Assembly (NCBI GenBank): GCA_028724885.1
Contig: JAQYTJ010000011.1
Coordinates: 145,355-209,354 of the forward strand
DNA length: 64,000 bases
Direction of reading: 5' to 3'
Source: Bacteroidales bacterium
GTDB taxonomy: Bacteria > Bacteroidota > Bacteroidia > Bacteroidales > UBA932
The notes below the pieces were generated by a model that was given only the letters and a program-made list of their open reading frames with translations, did no database searches and was not told the origin of the DNA. How positions within the stretch are numbered: position 1 is the first letter of the stretch; the number at the start of each line of letters is the position of its first letter. A program made the translations under genes and the position numbers. This document shows, in pieces, positions 17,736-26,227 of the stretch.

Positions 17736-18956
17736 ATGAATCTGCCATTTTTCATAGCCAGGCGTTACCTTTTCGCCAAGAAGTCACACAACGTGATCAA
17801 CATCATCTCGGCGATAAGCGCCATAGGCATGGCTATCGGCACAGCGGCCCTGATAATCATTCTCTCGATCTACAACGGCTTCGACGAGCTGGTGAAATCC
17901 ACGCTGAGCAACGTGGAACCGGACATACTCGTCTCCCCTACTAAAGGAAAGGTTTTCCTGCCAGATTCCACAGCGCTTGAAAAACTTTGGAAATCCCCCA
18001 CCGTCAGCAGCATCAGCCAAGTGCTGCAAGAGAATGTGTTCATAGATTATGAAGGGCACCAGAGCGTTGCAAAGGCGAAAGGCGTCGATCTTGAATATGA
18101 AGCCAGCTCGCCCCTGCCAGGCAATATCGTTCAAGGCGATTTCGTATTGCACAAGGGAGAACTGCCGCAGATGGTTGTGGGCCTGGGGGTTGCGAACAGG
18201 CTTGGAATAAACACGAATTTCCTCTCGAAAGCAGAGCTCTTCTTTCCGATGAGGGACAAGAAGATTTCATTGGTTAATCCAATGGCATCCATTAAAACTG
18301 CCAGGGTGAAGCCATCCGGAATATTCACTGTGAATCAGAGTGTTGACGAGGAGCTGGTGCTGCTTCCTATTGAGGTGATGAGAGAGCTGCTAGCCTACGA
18401 TAAGGAAATTTCAGCCTTGGAGATAAGGCTTGAGAATCCATCCGATAAGGCCGTGCGAAAAGAGATTAAGAATATTAAGAAAACTCTCGGGACAGATTTC
18501 ATAGTTCAGGACCGCTTTCAGCAGAACACTTCCCTGTACAAGATGATGCGCTACGAAAAGGCAGCTATTTTCCTAATACTCATATTCATAATCATCATAA
18601 TAGCTTTCAATGTCTTTGGCAGCCTCACGATGCTCATCATTGAGAAGAAGAATGACATCGAGACCTATCAAAGCATGGGGGCAACGGACAAGTTGATTAT
18701 GAATATATTCACTCTGGAAGGGTGGCTGATCTCGTTGTCTGGACTGGCCGCCGGCCTTGTCGTTGGCATAACCTTCGCTCTTCTGCAGCAGAAGTTCGGC
18801 TTCATAAAGATGCCAGGAAACTTCCTTGCGAATGCTTATCCTGTGATTCTTCAATGGACCGACATCCTAGCCACAGTAGTCGGAGTCGCTCTCATAGGCT
18901 ACCTGATTGCCCTACTGCCTGCCAGAAAGAATATTCCTAAGCAAGAGAGGAATTAA
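17736..18956 (+). CDS. LolE-like FtsX-family ABC transporter permease
   Basis: Inner-membrane permease of 406 residues in the lipoprotein-releasing (LolC/LolE) class. The start at 17736 gives the conserved N-terminus MNLPFFIARRYLFAKKSHN, followed by a first membrane helix (NIISAISAIGMAIGTAALII). A large periplasmic MacB-like domain runs to about residue 265. A C-terminal block of three helices includes KAAIFLILIFIIIIIAFNVFGSL, ending with the FtsX-type loop EKKNDIETYQSMGAT. It would work with a LolD-type ATPase encoded elsewhere to move lipoproteins out of the inner membrane, which suits the many surface lipoproteins in the window. Confidence 0.93.
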   Translation: MNLPFFIARRYLFAKKSHNVINIISAISAIGMAIGTAALIIILSIYNGFDELVKSTLSNVEPDILVSPTKGKVFLPDSTALEKLWKSPTVSSISQVLQENVFIDYEGHQSVAKAKGVDLEYEASSPLPGNIVQGDFVLHKGELPQMVVGLGVANRLGINTNFLSKAELFFPMRDKKISLVNPMASIKTARVKPSGIFTVNQSVDEELVLLPIEVMRELLAYDKEISALEIRLENPSDKAVRKEIKNIKKTLGTDFIVQDRFQQNTSLYKMMRYEKAAIFLILIFIIIIIAFNVFGSLTMLIIEKKNDIETYQSMGATDKLIMNIFTLEGWLISLSGLAAGLVVGITFALLQQKFGFIKMPGNFLANAYPVILQWTDILATVVGVALIGYLIALLPARKNIPKQERN

Positions 18957-18964
18957 GGTACTGC

Positions 18965-19010
18965 CCTGATTCGTGATGATTTTTAAATGCATGACATTAT
19001 CGTAATCAGG
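18965..19010. terminator. Possible bidirectional terminator
   Basis: CCTGATT at 18965-18971 and AATCAGG at 19004-19010 with further partial pairing lie in the 68-bp gap between two convergent genes. T-rich bases are inside the loop rather than after the stem, so support is moderate. Confidence 0.4.
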
Positions 19011-19024
19011 AATAAGAATTAACT

Positions 19025-20032
19025 CTAAAGTTTTTTCTGAATTTCAAGAATTTTCTCAATGCTGAGCGTTGTATTATGTGCAACATCATCCGGTTTCATG
19101 CCTGATTTCAGCAAATTTCGCGCAACCATTGCCAGGCTTTCTGACCGTCCCTTATCGATCCCTTTTACGAGTCCTTCAGCTCGTCCTTCGGCTCGTCCTT
19201 CGGCAAGGCCCTCTGCACGTGCTTCGTGACGCACGGTCTCCCGCAGATCTTCTATATCCCATTGTGTCAGCATATCTCTCTCGTATTTCATTACTTCTTG
19301 AGGAGTAAATTTAGCAATTTCCGCCCGTTCAAACAACATCTCGAAAAACTTCCCTTCCAGGTACTTCGGCCTTTTATCAAAAGTGGTCATGTTGTGCAAG
19401 GCATAACAGAACTTATCAAGCACAGTCGCAGCAGGTGAGTCAATCGGCTCATGGTACTTCGGAAGCTCCAACGTGATATACTTTATCTTATCAGTCATAA
19501 GATGCCTGTCTCCCAGATCAGTGATGGCATACTCATGCTTAATCTCTACGGAACCCTTATTGTCATCATAATTCATTAATGCGATGACATACGATGGAGA
19601 ATAGGAATATTTCTCCTCTTTTCCACGACCCCGTATTTCTTCCAGGGAAATACCTACCCCAGCATCGTGCTGCTCCTGAATGATATACGTAGAGTATAAG
19701 AGAAGCCTGTCGTGGAAATGTTCCGTCCTTAGCGCCTGCATCTCCACCGCAAACCTAGCCCCAGTTTCCGACTCATAACATTCCACGTCGACACGAATGC
19801 CATGGCCTTCCGGGATAGCGCTCTGGTGTTCCTGTGACGTGTAGACTATCGAACTTATCTTACGCTCCGGGATGAGATGACGGAGCAGATATAGCAGCAA
19901 GTCGGGAAACTTTTCATCCCCGAAAAGCCGCTTGAACACCGTGTCACTGATTACGTCGGCATACCTCTGCAGCATCCTTTTTTCCCTTACCTGTTTCTTA
20001 CGGCCTTTGCCTCTTTCTTTGAAATTTTCCAT
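19025..20032 (-). CDS. Rpn-family (PD-(D/E)XK) recombination-promoting nuclease
   Basis: Rpn/PD-(D/E)XK transposase-like nuclease of 335 residues, starting at 20032 (MENFKERGKGRKKQ); ATGs at 20041 and 20089 are alternatives. The family N-terminus is seen as YADVISDTVFKRLFGDEKFP. The active-site region contains RVDVECYE and the typical FAVEMQA, then FHDRLLLYSTYIIQEQ. Near the C-terminus is a run of EGRAEG-type repeats (AEGLAEGRAEGRAEGLVKG), common in this family and encoded by 12-bp DNA repeats. Rpn proteins cut DNA and promote RecA-independent recombination. The gene stands alone, so it may be a mobile remnant or a resident nuclease. Confidence 0.92.
   Translation of the reverse strand: MENFKERGKGRKKQVREKRMLQRYADVISDTVFKRLFGDEKFPDLLLYLLRHLIPERKISSIVYTSQEHQSAIPEGHGIRVDVECYESETGARFAVEMQALRTEHFHDRLLLYSTYIIQEQHDAGVGISLEEIRGRGKEEKYSYSPSYVIALMNYDDNKGSVEIKHEYAITDLGDRHLMTDKIKYITLELPKYHEPIDSPAATVLDKFCYALHNMTTFDKRPKYLEGKFFEMLFERAEIAKFTPQEVMKYERDMLTQWDIEDLRETVRHEARAEGLAEGRAEGRAEGLVKGIDKGRSESLAMVARNLLKSGMKPDDVAHNTTLSIEKILEIQKKL
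19167..19228 (-). repeat. 12-bp coding tandem repeats in the Rpn gene
   Basis: Five consecutive 12-bp units related to GCTCGTCCTTCG, two of them identical, encode the Ala-Glu-Gly-Arg/Leu repeats. Copy-number change would keep the frame and only lengthen or shorten the tail. Confidence 0.75.
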
Positions 20033-20087
20033 GCCCTTCATTTTTCCGGCAAGGTAGCTCGAGTAAACAGAAATCAATGACAAAAAC

Positions 20088-20118
20088 AAAAATTTCTATT
20101 AAAGAAACAGAAATTTTT
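20088..20118. promoter_or_regulatory. Perfect inverted repeat upstream of the Rpn gene
   Basis: AAAAATTTCT at 20088-20097 and AGAAATTTTT at 20109-20118, ten perfect base pairs 56 nt upstream of the chosen start. It could be an operator or an upstream hairpin. Confidence 0.45.
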
Positions 20119-20146
20119 ATTTTTATGTAAAGAATATGCCGGTATG

Positions 20147-20169
20147 CCCCCATGATGTCATGTAGGGGG
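20147..20169. other. Short palindromic hairpin in a gene-free gap
   Basis: The 309-bp gap 20033-20341 between the Rpn gene and the GH2 gene holds CCCC-CATGATGTCATG-TA-GGGGG at 20147-20169, besides the inverted repeat at 20088-20118 and the hairpin at 20275-20290. No gene is seen in it. Confidence 0.45.
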
Positions 20170-20274
20170 CCGCATGACAAACCACGCTGGAGATCCTTGT
20201 ACATGGCATCGGTTCGCTCGGCAAAAGCATCAACGAGAGATCGGCAGAATAATGTTTTTGGAATATTAAATAGA

Positions 20275-20290
20275 GTTTAGTTATCTAAAC
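20275..20290 (-). terminator. Possible terminator of the GH2 gene
   Basis: GTTTAG-TTAT-CTAAAC, a 6-bp stem 52 nt after the GH2 stop on the minus strand, followed there by the T-rich TCTATTTAATATT. The stem is short, so support is modest. Confidence 0.4.
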
Positions 20291-20341
20291 ATGCAAACAT
20301 TTCATCGAAGAAAAACGTACAGAAAGTCGGCAATCGGATAT

Positions 20342-22438
20342 CTACCTCAGCCTGGAGAGAGTGATTTCGTCGGTAGTGCCGTCGTCAGCAACGACTTTGA
20401 AGGTATCTTGATCGGTCTTGAGGCGAAGTGGGGCAAACTGCCAAATAACGCGAGTGGATTCACCGGAGCCTTTCATTTTCTCGACTTGACGCCCGTTCTG
20501 ATAGAGGGTTAGTGCCCTGGCGTTGCTGTAGACTTTAAGATGCAGGTCCTCACCGGCAGGATAATATTTCAATCGGCGGCTAGTGAAATACACCGTGGTC
20601 TCCGACTTATTCCAAAGTGATTTGTAGAAATAGAATACGTCCTTCTTCGTCTGGCGGTCACGGGTCACGAGGCCTTTGTCGTTCATATACTTGCGGGCAG
20701 GATTCTCCTTGAAAGTCTCCCCATTGTCAGAATCCATATAGCCTTCTTGACGACCTGAAACGGGAAAGTCGAACAATACCCATACGGATGTAAAATTCAG
20801 CCAAGGCATCTGGCGAATCTGACGCCAGTAGGATTCGTGGAACATATTCCCGAATTCCTCAAAGTGGCAAGCATCATCTTTCTTAACCCTAGCAGGATCC
20901 CAGACATGGGAGAATGGATTAATGCCGGCTCCATATTCAGATACATTGGTTACCCCCATCTTGTTATGAATCTCCTCCATATCTTTTGAGAAAGCCTCTA
21001 AATTGCCAGCATCATAGTACCAGCCATTGTAGCGATTTTCCGAGAGGTAATCCACCTTAAGATCTGTGTATCCAGGGCGCTTGACGGCAGAGTCGTCAGA
21101 CACGCCAACATACCTCCAAGGATCGAGTGACTTAGCGAACTCATAAAGCTTCCCAGTCTGGTAAACGACAGCGTCGGCATCGAATCCGCCTTGGAGAGAA
21201 TCTTTGTTACCCCAAGAGTCTAGCTCATTCCACATGCCCCAGAAGCAGATGCTAGGATGATTGAACAGATTGTTTATCATCTCTTCCATCTGATCGTGTA
21301 TGTTGTTGAAATATGCCTGCCTGGCATTGACCCCACAGACATTCACCCATGGAATCTCGGTCTGGACTATTATGCCGAGAGAATCAGCCTGCTGATAGGA
21401 AAAATCATTGTGCGGATAATGAGCCAGCCGAAGGAAATTAGCCCCCAATTCTTTGATCATGCGATAATCCCGACGATAATCATCATGAGTCAGAGCCGTG
21501 GCCTTGCCATCCATATCCTGATGCATGGCTACCCCTCGAAGCGGATATGGCCTGCCATTCAGGCAGAATCCGTTCTCCGAATCCATCTGATAATAACGGT
21601 AGCCTACCTTCGTCTCCGCTATATCCAGCATCCTCTTCCCCTCGAAAAGCTCGACCCTGACCGTGTACAGGTAAGGATCCTTGACTCCGTTCCAGAGATG
21701 CAGGCCGGATACTATGAATTCATGCCTATAATCATATTCAGAGAATGCCTCGATATCGACCTTACGATCAGCCTGATACCCTAGGCTTCCGTCCGCCTCG
21801 ATGAGCTGAGTTCTAACGTTCACCGTAATGCCACGATTGCTGGTGTTCACGACTTTAGTCTTAACCACTGTCGAAACCTTATTTGGAGCCACTTCAGGCG
21901 TCTCCACCCTCAGGCGGTAAAGGCCATAGGATTCAGGCGAGAAATAAGCTTTCTCCATCTGGACAAGGTACACGGGATTATGCAGCCCACCATTCTTGTT
22001 GAAATCTGACTCAACCGGGATGATGTCGAGATCCCTCCTATTGTCGCAAATGACTTCAACCTCATTAATACCTTTTTTAATAGCTTCAGTAATATTCACT
22101 GGAAACGCAGTGTAGCCCCCTCTGTGGTCGGCAACCTGAACGCCATTCACTTTCACTATCGCCTTCTGAGCCGCTCCTTCAAACACAAGGAAATGGTCAG
22201 CCTTAGCATCATTAACTCTGAATTCGGTCTTGTATGTCGCATCCCCACGGTAATATGCCTTTGAATGGCCATCCTCAGCATTGTAGGAATGAGGAATCGT
22301 CACATCCTCCCATGAAATTCCATCTTTGCTGAACTGCCAGTCTTTCAATTCTACCTGCCTTAAACCACGAATCTGCGCATTAGCTGAGATGGCAGAAATC
22401 ATTGCCAGGATAGCGGCAAATAAGATATTTCTTCTCAT
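20342..22438 (-). CDS. Glycoside hydrolase family 2 (beta-galactosidase-like)
   Basis: Secreted GH2 enzyme of 698 residues with a Sec signal peptide (MRRNILFAAILAMISAISANA). Domain order is a jelly-roll sugar-binding domain (about 25-170, with DVTIPHSYNAEDG and GGLHNPVYL), an Ig-like domain (about 180-285) and the TIM barrel (about 290-590). The acid/base glutamate is E405 in FWGMWNEL and the nucleophile E501 in VSEYGAG. RGVAMHQDMDG and FLRLAHYPHN are also typical. Some members with this build are beta-galactosidases, others act on glucuronides or mannosides, so the substrate is open. It stands alone and is divergent from the sulfatase-type gene. Confidence 0.93.
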   Translation of the reverse strand: MRRNILFAAILAMISAISANAQIRGLRQVELKDWQFSKDGISWEDVTIPHSYNAEDGHSKAYYRGDATYKTEFRVNDAKADHFLVFEGAAQKAIVKVNGVQVADHRGGYTAFPVNITEAIKKGINEVEVICDNRRDLDIIPVESDFNKNGGLHNPVYLVQMEKAYFSPESYGLYRLRVETPEVAPNKVSTVVKTKVVNTSNRGITVNVRTQLIEADGSLGYQADRKVDIEAFSEYDYRHEFIVSGLHLWNGVKDPYLYTVRVELFEGKRMLDIAETKVGYRYYQMDSENGFCLNGRPYPLRGVAMHQDMDGKATALTHDDYRRDYRMIKELGANFLRLAHYPHNDFSYQQADSLGIIVQTEIPWVNVCGVNARQAYFNNIHDQMEEMINNLFNHPSICFWGMWNELDSWGNKDSLQGGFDADAVVYQTGKLYEFAKSLDPWRYVGVSDDSAVKRPGYTDLKVDYLSENRYNGWYYDAGNLEAFSKDMEEIHNKMGVTNVSEYGAGINPFSHVWDPARVKKDDACHFEEFGNMFHESYWRQIRQMPWLNFTSVWVLFDFPVSGRQEGYMDSDNGETFKENPARKYMNDKGLVTRDRQTKKDVFYFYKSLWNKSETTVYFTSRRLKYYPAGEDLHLKVYSNARALTLYQNGRQVEKMKGSGESTRVIWQFAPLRLKTDQDTFKVVADDGTTDEITLSRLR

Positions 22439-22468
22439 TCGTTGTTTATCTTTTCATTTTAGAATTGG

Positions 22469-22476
22469 CAAATTTA
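22469..22476 (-). promoter_or_regulatory. Promoter -7 box of the GH2 gene
   Basis: On the minus strand TAAATTTG, a perfect TAnnTTTG, 30 nt before the GH2 start codon. It is one half of a divergent promoter pair. Confidence 0.55.
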
Positions 22477-22497
22477 GTAATAATCAATCGAATTCCT

Positions 22498-22505
22498 TAA
22501 TTTTG
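22498..22505 (+). promoter_or_regulatory. Promoter -7 box of the sulfatase-type gene
   Basis: TAATTTTG, a perfect TAnnTTTG, 22 nt before the ATG at 22528 and only 21 bp from the divergent GH2 box, so the two promoters overlap. Confidence 0.55.
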
Positions 22506-22527
22506 CTAACGAATAAATGTGTTCTTC

Positions 22528-24561
22528 ATGATAAGCTACGAGGATTACAGGCAAGAGACCCGCAAGGTCTTCGATTGGATGAGGCTTCTGGCTCCGAAAA
22601 TAATTCTGCTCTCGGTCGTGCTAGGTGCCATAACTAGGATTATTCTTGCTTTGATAAGTCCTGAAAGCATAAATGCTGGTTTCATTGGCTGGATAGAAGT
22701 ATTCGGCCTCGGGATTCTGAACGATGCCTGCTTCGCAATCCTATCACTGGCACCAGCATTCGCCATCTACATATTCCTTAATGACTTAAAATACAAGAAA
22801 GGCTTAGGGTGGCTTATTATATTCATTTTGACTGCTGCCACAGCATATTCATTTTACCCAGAGAATTTCTTCTCTTCGTATGCGCCGTGGGTGACGAAAC
22901 TTGTCAGAATAGTTACTTCAACGATCCTGGTCGGCTTCTGCATAAAATTCTTCTTCCCTCAAATAAGGAATGCATGGAGAGGCATCACGCTCACTCTCGT
23001 AGAATTTTGTTACGTACTTGTGGGCATAGTTAACATGCTTTGCGAAAGCATGTACTGGCATAAATTCGGCATAAGGTACAATTTCATTGCCGCAGACCAC
23101 CTGCTCTACTCTGAAGGTGCAATCAGAGCCATTCTGGATGCTTACCCAGTAATTCCTATGGCAATTGCACTGACTCTCATAGCCATCTTCGTGACATGGA
23201 AGATGTTCAGGAAATACAACATTGGGGAATCCAGCAACATGGGTTTCTCGAATATGATGGCGATGCTGGTGCTGTACGCAATGCTCGCATTCGGCAGCCT
23301 GAAATGGCTAGACTTCAGCAACAGGAAAATCAGCAATGCAAGCGCTATGGCCACTCAGTTGCAAGGGAATGGCATCTGGAACTTAATCGAAGCCTACAGG
23401 AGCGGGAAGCTTGAATATTACCGATTCTACCCTACCATTCCAACTATGCAAGCCCAGAAAACTGCGGAAGAGCTGCTTGCGAAAGGCCTGAATACCCAAG
23501 ACTCAACAGCCATAATTCCAAAGAATATAGTGCTGATAACTCTAGAAAGCATCAATCATGAATATATTGACGAAGGTCTATGTCCATTTTTGGAGTCCTT
23601 GGAGAAAGAGAGCCTTTCTTTCAAGAACATGTTCGCAAGCGGGCCGTCAATGTCTAAAGGAATCGATGCTCTCACGCTCTGCACTCCCCCGACGCCTGGA
23701 AGGAGCATCGCATTCAAATTTAAGAAAAAGGTCCCTGCCGGCCTTCCAACCATAGGCAAAGCACTGCAATCCAGCGGATACGCGACTGCATTCATCTATG
23801 GAGGGAACGGTCGCAGGTCAAATCTCAGAAGATATTTTTCAAAAAACGGCTACGAGATAATAGAAAAAAGAGATTTTAAGGATATATCTTTCGAAAACTC
23901 GATGGGAGCCTGCGACGACGACACCTATGAGGAAGTCCTTGGATATGCTGGCAAACGAGCAAACCTAGGAAAACCGTTCCTTGCGCATGTGCTGACTCTG
24001 TCGAGCCACAGTCCATATTCCTATCCAGGCAGCAGGCTCATAGAAAAAGATGAGCGGAAAGAGGCAGTGAAATACACTGATGCGGCACTGTATAGATTTT
24101 TCGTAGCGGCCTCTAAGAAACCTTGGTTCAGCAACACGATTTTCGTCGTAGTCAGTGACAGAGGCTCGGAAAAAAGCAACGAAAATGGCCCTCAGCTAGA
24201 ATATTTCCACATACCTGCCCTTATTTACGCTCCGGGGTTCATTGCTCCCGCTGAAAATGATAAGATCTGCTCACAGATAGACCTGATGCCCACGCTGCTC
24301 TCCATGCTGCATATTCGTCCAGAAGACAATTTCTACGGCAGGAATATATTAGCAGAAGACTTTGATGAAAGGGCATATGTCTCTAATTTCCTGCAGCTTG
24401 GCTATCTGAAAGACAGTACCCTGATCGTGCTGCAGCCCATGCGCGAAATAACTGCATTCAAGATCGAGGGCGGTGAGCAAATCGAGGTGACAGATCCGGA
24501 TACGGCATTGCAGAAAGAAGCCCAGGCACTTTATCAGCGTGCATCTGGCCTATTCGAGTAA
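22528..24561 (+). CDS. LTA-synthase-like membrane sulfatase/phosphoglycerol transferase
   Basis: Inner-membrane enzyme of 677 residues. The start at 22528 (MISYEDYRQETRK) fits better than the GTG at 22519. About five membrane helices (to about residue 265) lead into a periplasmic alkaline-phosphatase-fold domain. Metal-site glutamate in NIVLITLESINHEYID and the nucleophile region in GPSMSKGIDALTLCTPP are visible. Then come AFIYGGNGRRSN, PFLAHVLTLSSHSPY, and FVVVSDRGSEKS, which replaces the usual DHG motif. The layout is that of LtaS/MdoB-like transferases, which add phosphoglycerol or phosphoethanolamine to glycans or lipids. Lipoteichoic acid itself is not expected in a Gram-negative cell. 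Confidence 0.88.
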   Translation: MISYEDYRQETRKVFDWMRLLAPKIILLSVVLGAITRIILALISPESINAGFIGWIEVFGLGILNDACFAILSLAPAFAIYIFLNDLKYKKGLGWLIIFILTAATAYSFYPENFFSSYAPWVTKLVRIVTSTILVGFCIKFFFPQIRNAWRGITLTLVEFCYVLVGIVNMLCESMYWHKFGIRYNFIAADHLLYSEGAIRAILDAYPVIPMAIALTLIAIFVTWKMFRKYNIGESSNMGFSNMMAMLVLYAMLAFGSLKWLDFSNRKISNASAMATQLQGNGIWNLIEAYRSGKLEYYRFYPTIPTMQAQKTAEELLAKGLNTQDSTAIIPKNIVLITLESINHEYIDEGLCPFLESLEKESLSFKNMFASGPSMSKGIDALTLCTPPTPGRSIAFKFKKKVPAGLPTIGKALQSSGYATAFIYGGNGRRSNLRRYFSKNGYEIIEKRDFKDISFENSMGACDDDTYEEVLGYAGKRANLGKPFLAHVLTLSSHSPYSYPGSRLIEKDERKEAVKYTDAALYRFFVAASKKPWFSNTIFVVVSDRGSEKSNENGPQLEYFHIPALIYAPGFIAPAENDKICSQIDLMPTLLSMLHIRPEDNFYGRNILAEDFDERAYVSNFLQLGYLKDSTLIVLQPMREITAFKIEGGEQIEVTDPDTALQKEAQALYQRASGLFE

Positions 24562-25389
24562 TTAATTGAAACTCACCTTCATCTCTCCAAAGTAAAGCCC
24601 CCAGCAGCCATCCTGGACTATTGGGACATCCTTGCCATCCAGATTCTTCTCGTGATAAGGCTTTTTGAGGAACGTATGGGAATGTCCCCCGATTATGATG
24701 TCGACATTCCGTGTGTTATTGGCCAGATCCTGATCATCGAAAGACGGCATCGAAACGCCGATATGGGTGAGGGCTATCACCAAGTCGCACTTCTTCACGT
24801 CTTTAAGGTATGCAGCCCATTTATTCACTGCCTCAGCAGGCTCGATGGCCGGAATCCGGTCAGCGATTTCTTTGGAGACAAGGGTGCTGATATCAGGCAT
24901 TAGTCCGATGATTCCGATTCTCTTTCCTGCCTTCTTCACGATCGCATATGGCCTTACGTATTTTCCAAGCTCTAGATTGGAGAAATCATAATTGGCGACC
25001 ACCACAGGACACTTCACCTTCGAGACCCTTCTGGCAAGTTCATCCACTCCGTTATCCAGCTCGTGATTGCCAAGAGTGATGCAGTCGTATTTCAAGGCGT
25101 TTATCATTTCTATTTCAACGTTACCTTTCAGCACTGTGAAATAAGAAGTTCCTTGGGAAAAATCGCCGGCGTGCAGGAAAAGCACGTTCCTCCTTCCGTC
25201 AGCCTTAACCACGCTATCCCTGAAAGCAGCCCTCTCAATCACTCCCCCATGGCCTTTCTGAGAGCCTGAGCGAATTGGCTCAAGATGGCTGTGCGTATCG
25301 TTCACATGAATTATCGTAAGCTCTCTCTGGCCATAGGCGATAGTCGCAGAAAGAAACGTGATGCAGAATATTCCTAAAATCTTTTTCAT
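24562..25389 (-). CDS. Metallophosphatase/5'-nucleotidase, N-terminal catalytic half
   Basis: Secreted calcineurin-type phosphatase of 275 residues with a signal peptide (MKKILGIFCITFLSATIAYG). The UshA-family motifs are all present: IIHVNDTHSHLEP, LFLHAGDFSQGTSYF, ITLGNHELDNGVDEL, IALTHIGVS and IIGGHSHTFL. It ends right after the catalytic domain. The missing C-terminal substrate-binding domain is encoded by the preceding gene in the operon (25386-26225), whose stop overlaps this start by 4 bp (ATGA). The pair should work together in the periplasm to release phosphate from nucleotides. Confidence 0.92.
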   Translation of the reverse strand: MKKILGIFCITFLSATIAYGQRELTIIHVNDTHSHLEPIRSGSQKGHGGVIERAAFRDSVVKADGRRNVLFLHAGDFSQGTSYFTVLKGNVEIEMINALKYDCITLGNHELDNGVDELARRVSKVKCPVVVANYDFSNLELGKYVRPYAIVKKAGKRIGIIGLMPDISTLVSKEIADRIPAIEPAEAVNKWAAYLKDVKKCDLVIALTHIGVSMPSFDDQDLANNTRNVDIIIGGHSHTFLKKPYHEKNLDGKDVPIVQDGCWGLYFGEMKVSFN

Positions 25390-26225
25390 AGCCCCCTCCC
25401 GTTCTTGAATATTTTAATTCGCCCATCGCACTCATATTCAATCGGTTTCCCCTGAGCTGTCAGCTCTTTGACGTAAGAGAGCATGGTATCTATAATGTAG
25501 CCATTGCACATTATCTTCTTCTCCGCATTCTTCTCAATGTGGAAACCATCTCCGCCATCCAGTAGAAAATCTATCGTTGCGATGCCGTAAAGTCTTTCAT
25601 CGTCAAGCGGTTCGCCACCAATGGTTGCCTGGGCCAATCTTCCATCTTTAACCACAGCCCTGCAGCCACCGACTATTTGCCAGGTGGTCCCAGCCATCTG
25701 CTCCAAAATCACTCTGACGTCCCTGCCCCGCAGAGCCACATAATATAGATGATTATGGAAAGGGAACATGGACATGATGTCGTCAACCATCACCGGCCCG
25801 GCTGGCATGTCCACCCGCACTCCCCCTTTGTTGGCAAAACCTATGTCAACTTTCAGTCCTACGCTGTCCTCAACGGCTCGCATGACCTCATCTATGAACC
25901 AGTCGTAAAGCTCGCACTCGGGCGACTTGCGAACCATGACCCTAGTCGAATATGCGATGACGGATTTCACTTCTGCCATCTCTGGCTGCACTCCTATGAG
26001 GATTTTCGCAACCTTTTTCGTGGAGTTCCTGAACTTCCTTCCATTCGGCGCAATGTAATAACGTCCTTTGACATATCCCAAGGATTCCGTCACGTCATCG
26101 GCATTAGACGCAGTGACGCCAGTCCTGGAGCCATCCATAGGCACAGTTTTCCACGAAATGCTAATATCCTGGGCGCTAAGACTCAACCCCAGCGCCAGGA
26201 AGAACACAAAGAAATATTTTCTCAA
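25386..26225 (-). CDS. 5'-nucleotidase C-terminal domain protein
   Basis: Secreted protein of 279 residues (signal peptide MRKYFFVFFLALGLSLSAQ) that carries only the UshA-type C-terminal domain. Family segments are YDWFIDEVMRAVE, DIGFANKGGVRVDMPAG, the MFPFHNHLYYVALRGRDVR region, and YGIATIDFLLDGGDGF. This domain binds the nucleoside and shapes the active site of the partner phosphatase. It lies 2 bp downstream of the ABC permease gene and overlaps the metallophosphatase gene by 4 bp. This forms an operon with the reverse of the gene order expected from the fused enzyme. Confidence 0.92.
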   Translation of the reverse strand: MRKYFFVFFLALGLSLSAQDISISWKTVPMDGSRTGVTASNADDVTESLGYVKGRYYIAPNGRKFRNSTKKVAKILIGVQPEMAEVKSVIAYSTRVMVRKSPECELYDWFIDEVMRAVEDSVGLKVDIGFANKGGVRVDMPAGPVMVDDIMSMFPFHNHLYYVALRGRDVRVILEQMAGTTWQIVGGCRAVVKDGRLAQATIGGEPLDDERLYGIATIDFLLDGGDGFHIEKNAEKKIMCNGYIIDTMLSYVKELTAQGKPIEYECDGRIKIFKNGRGL

Positions 26226-26227
26226 AA

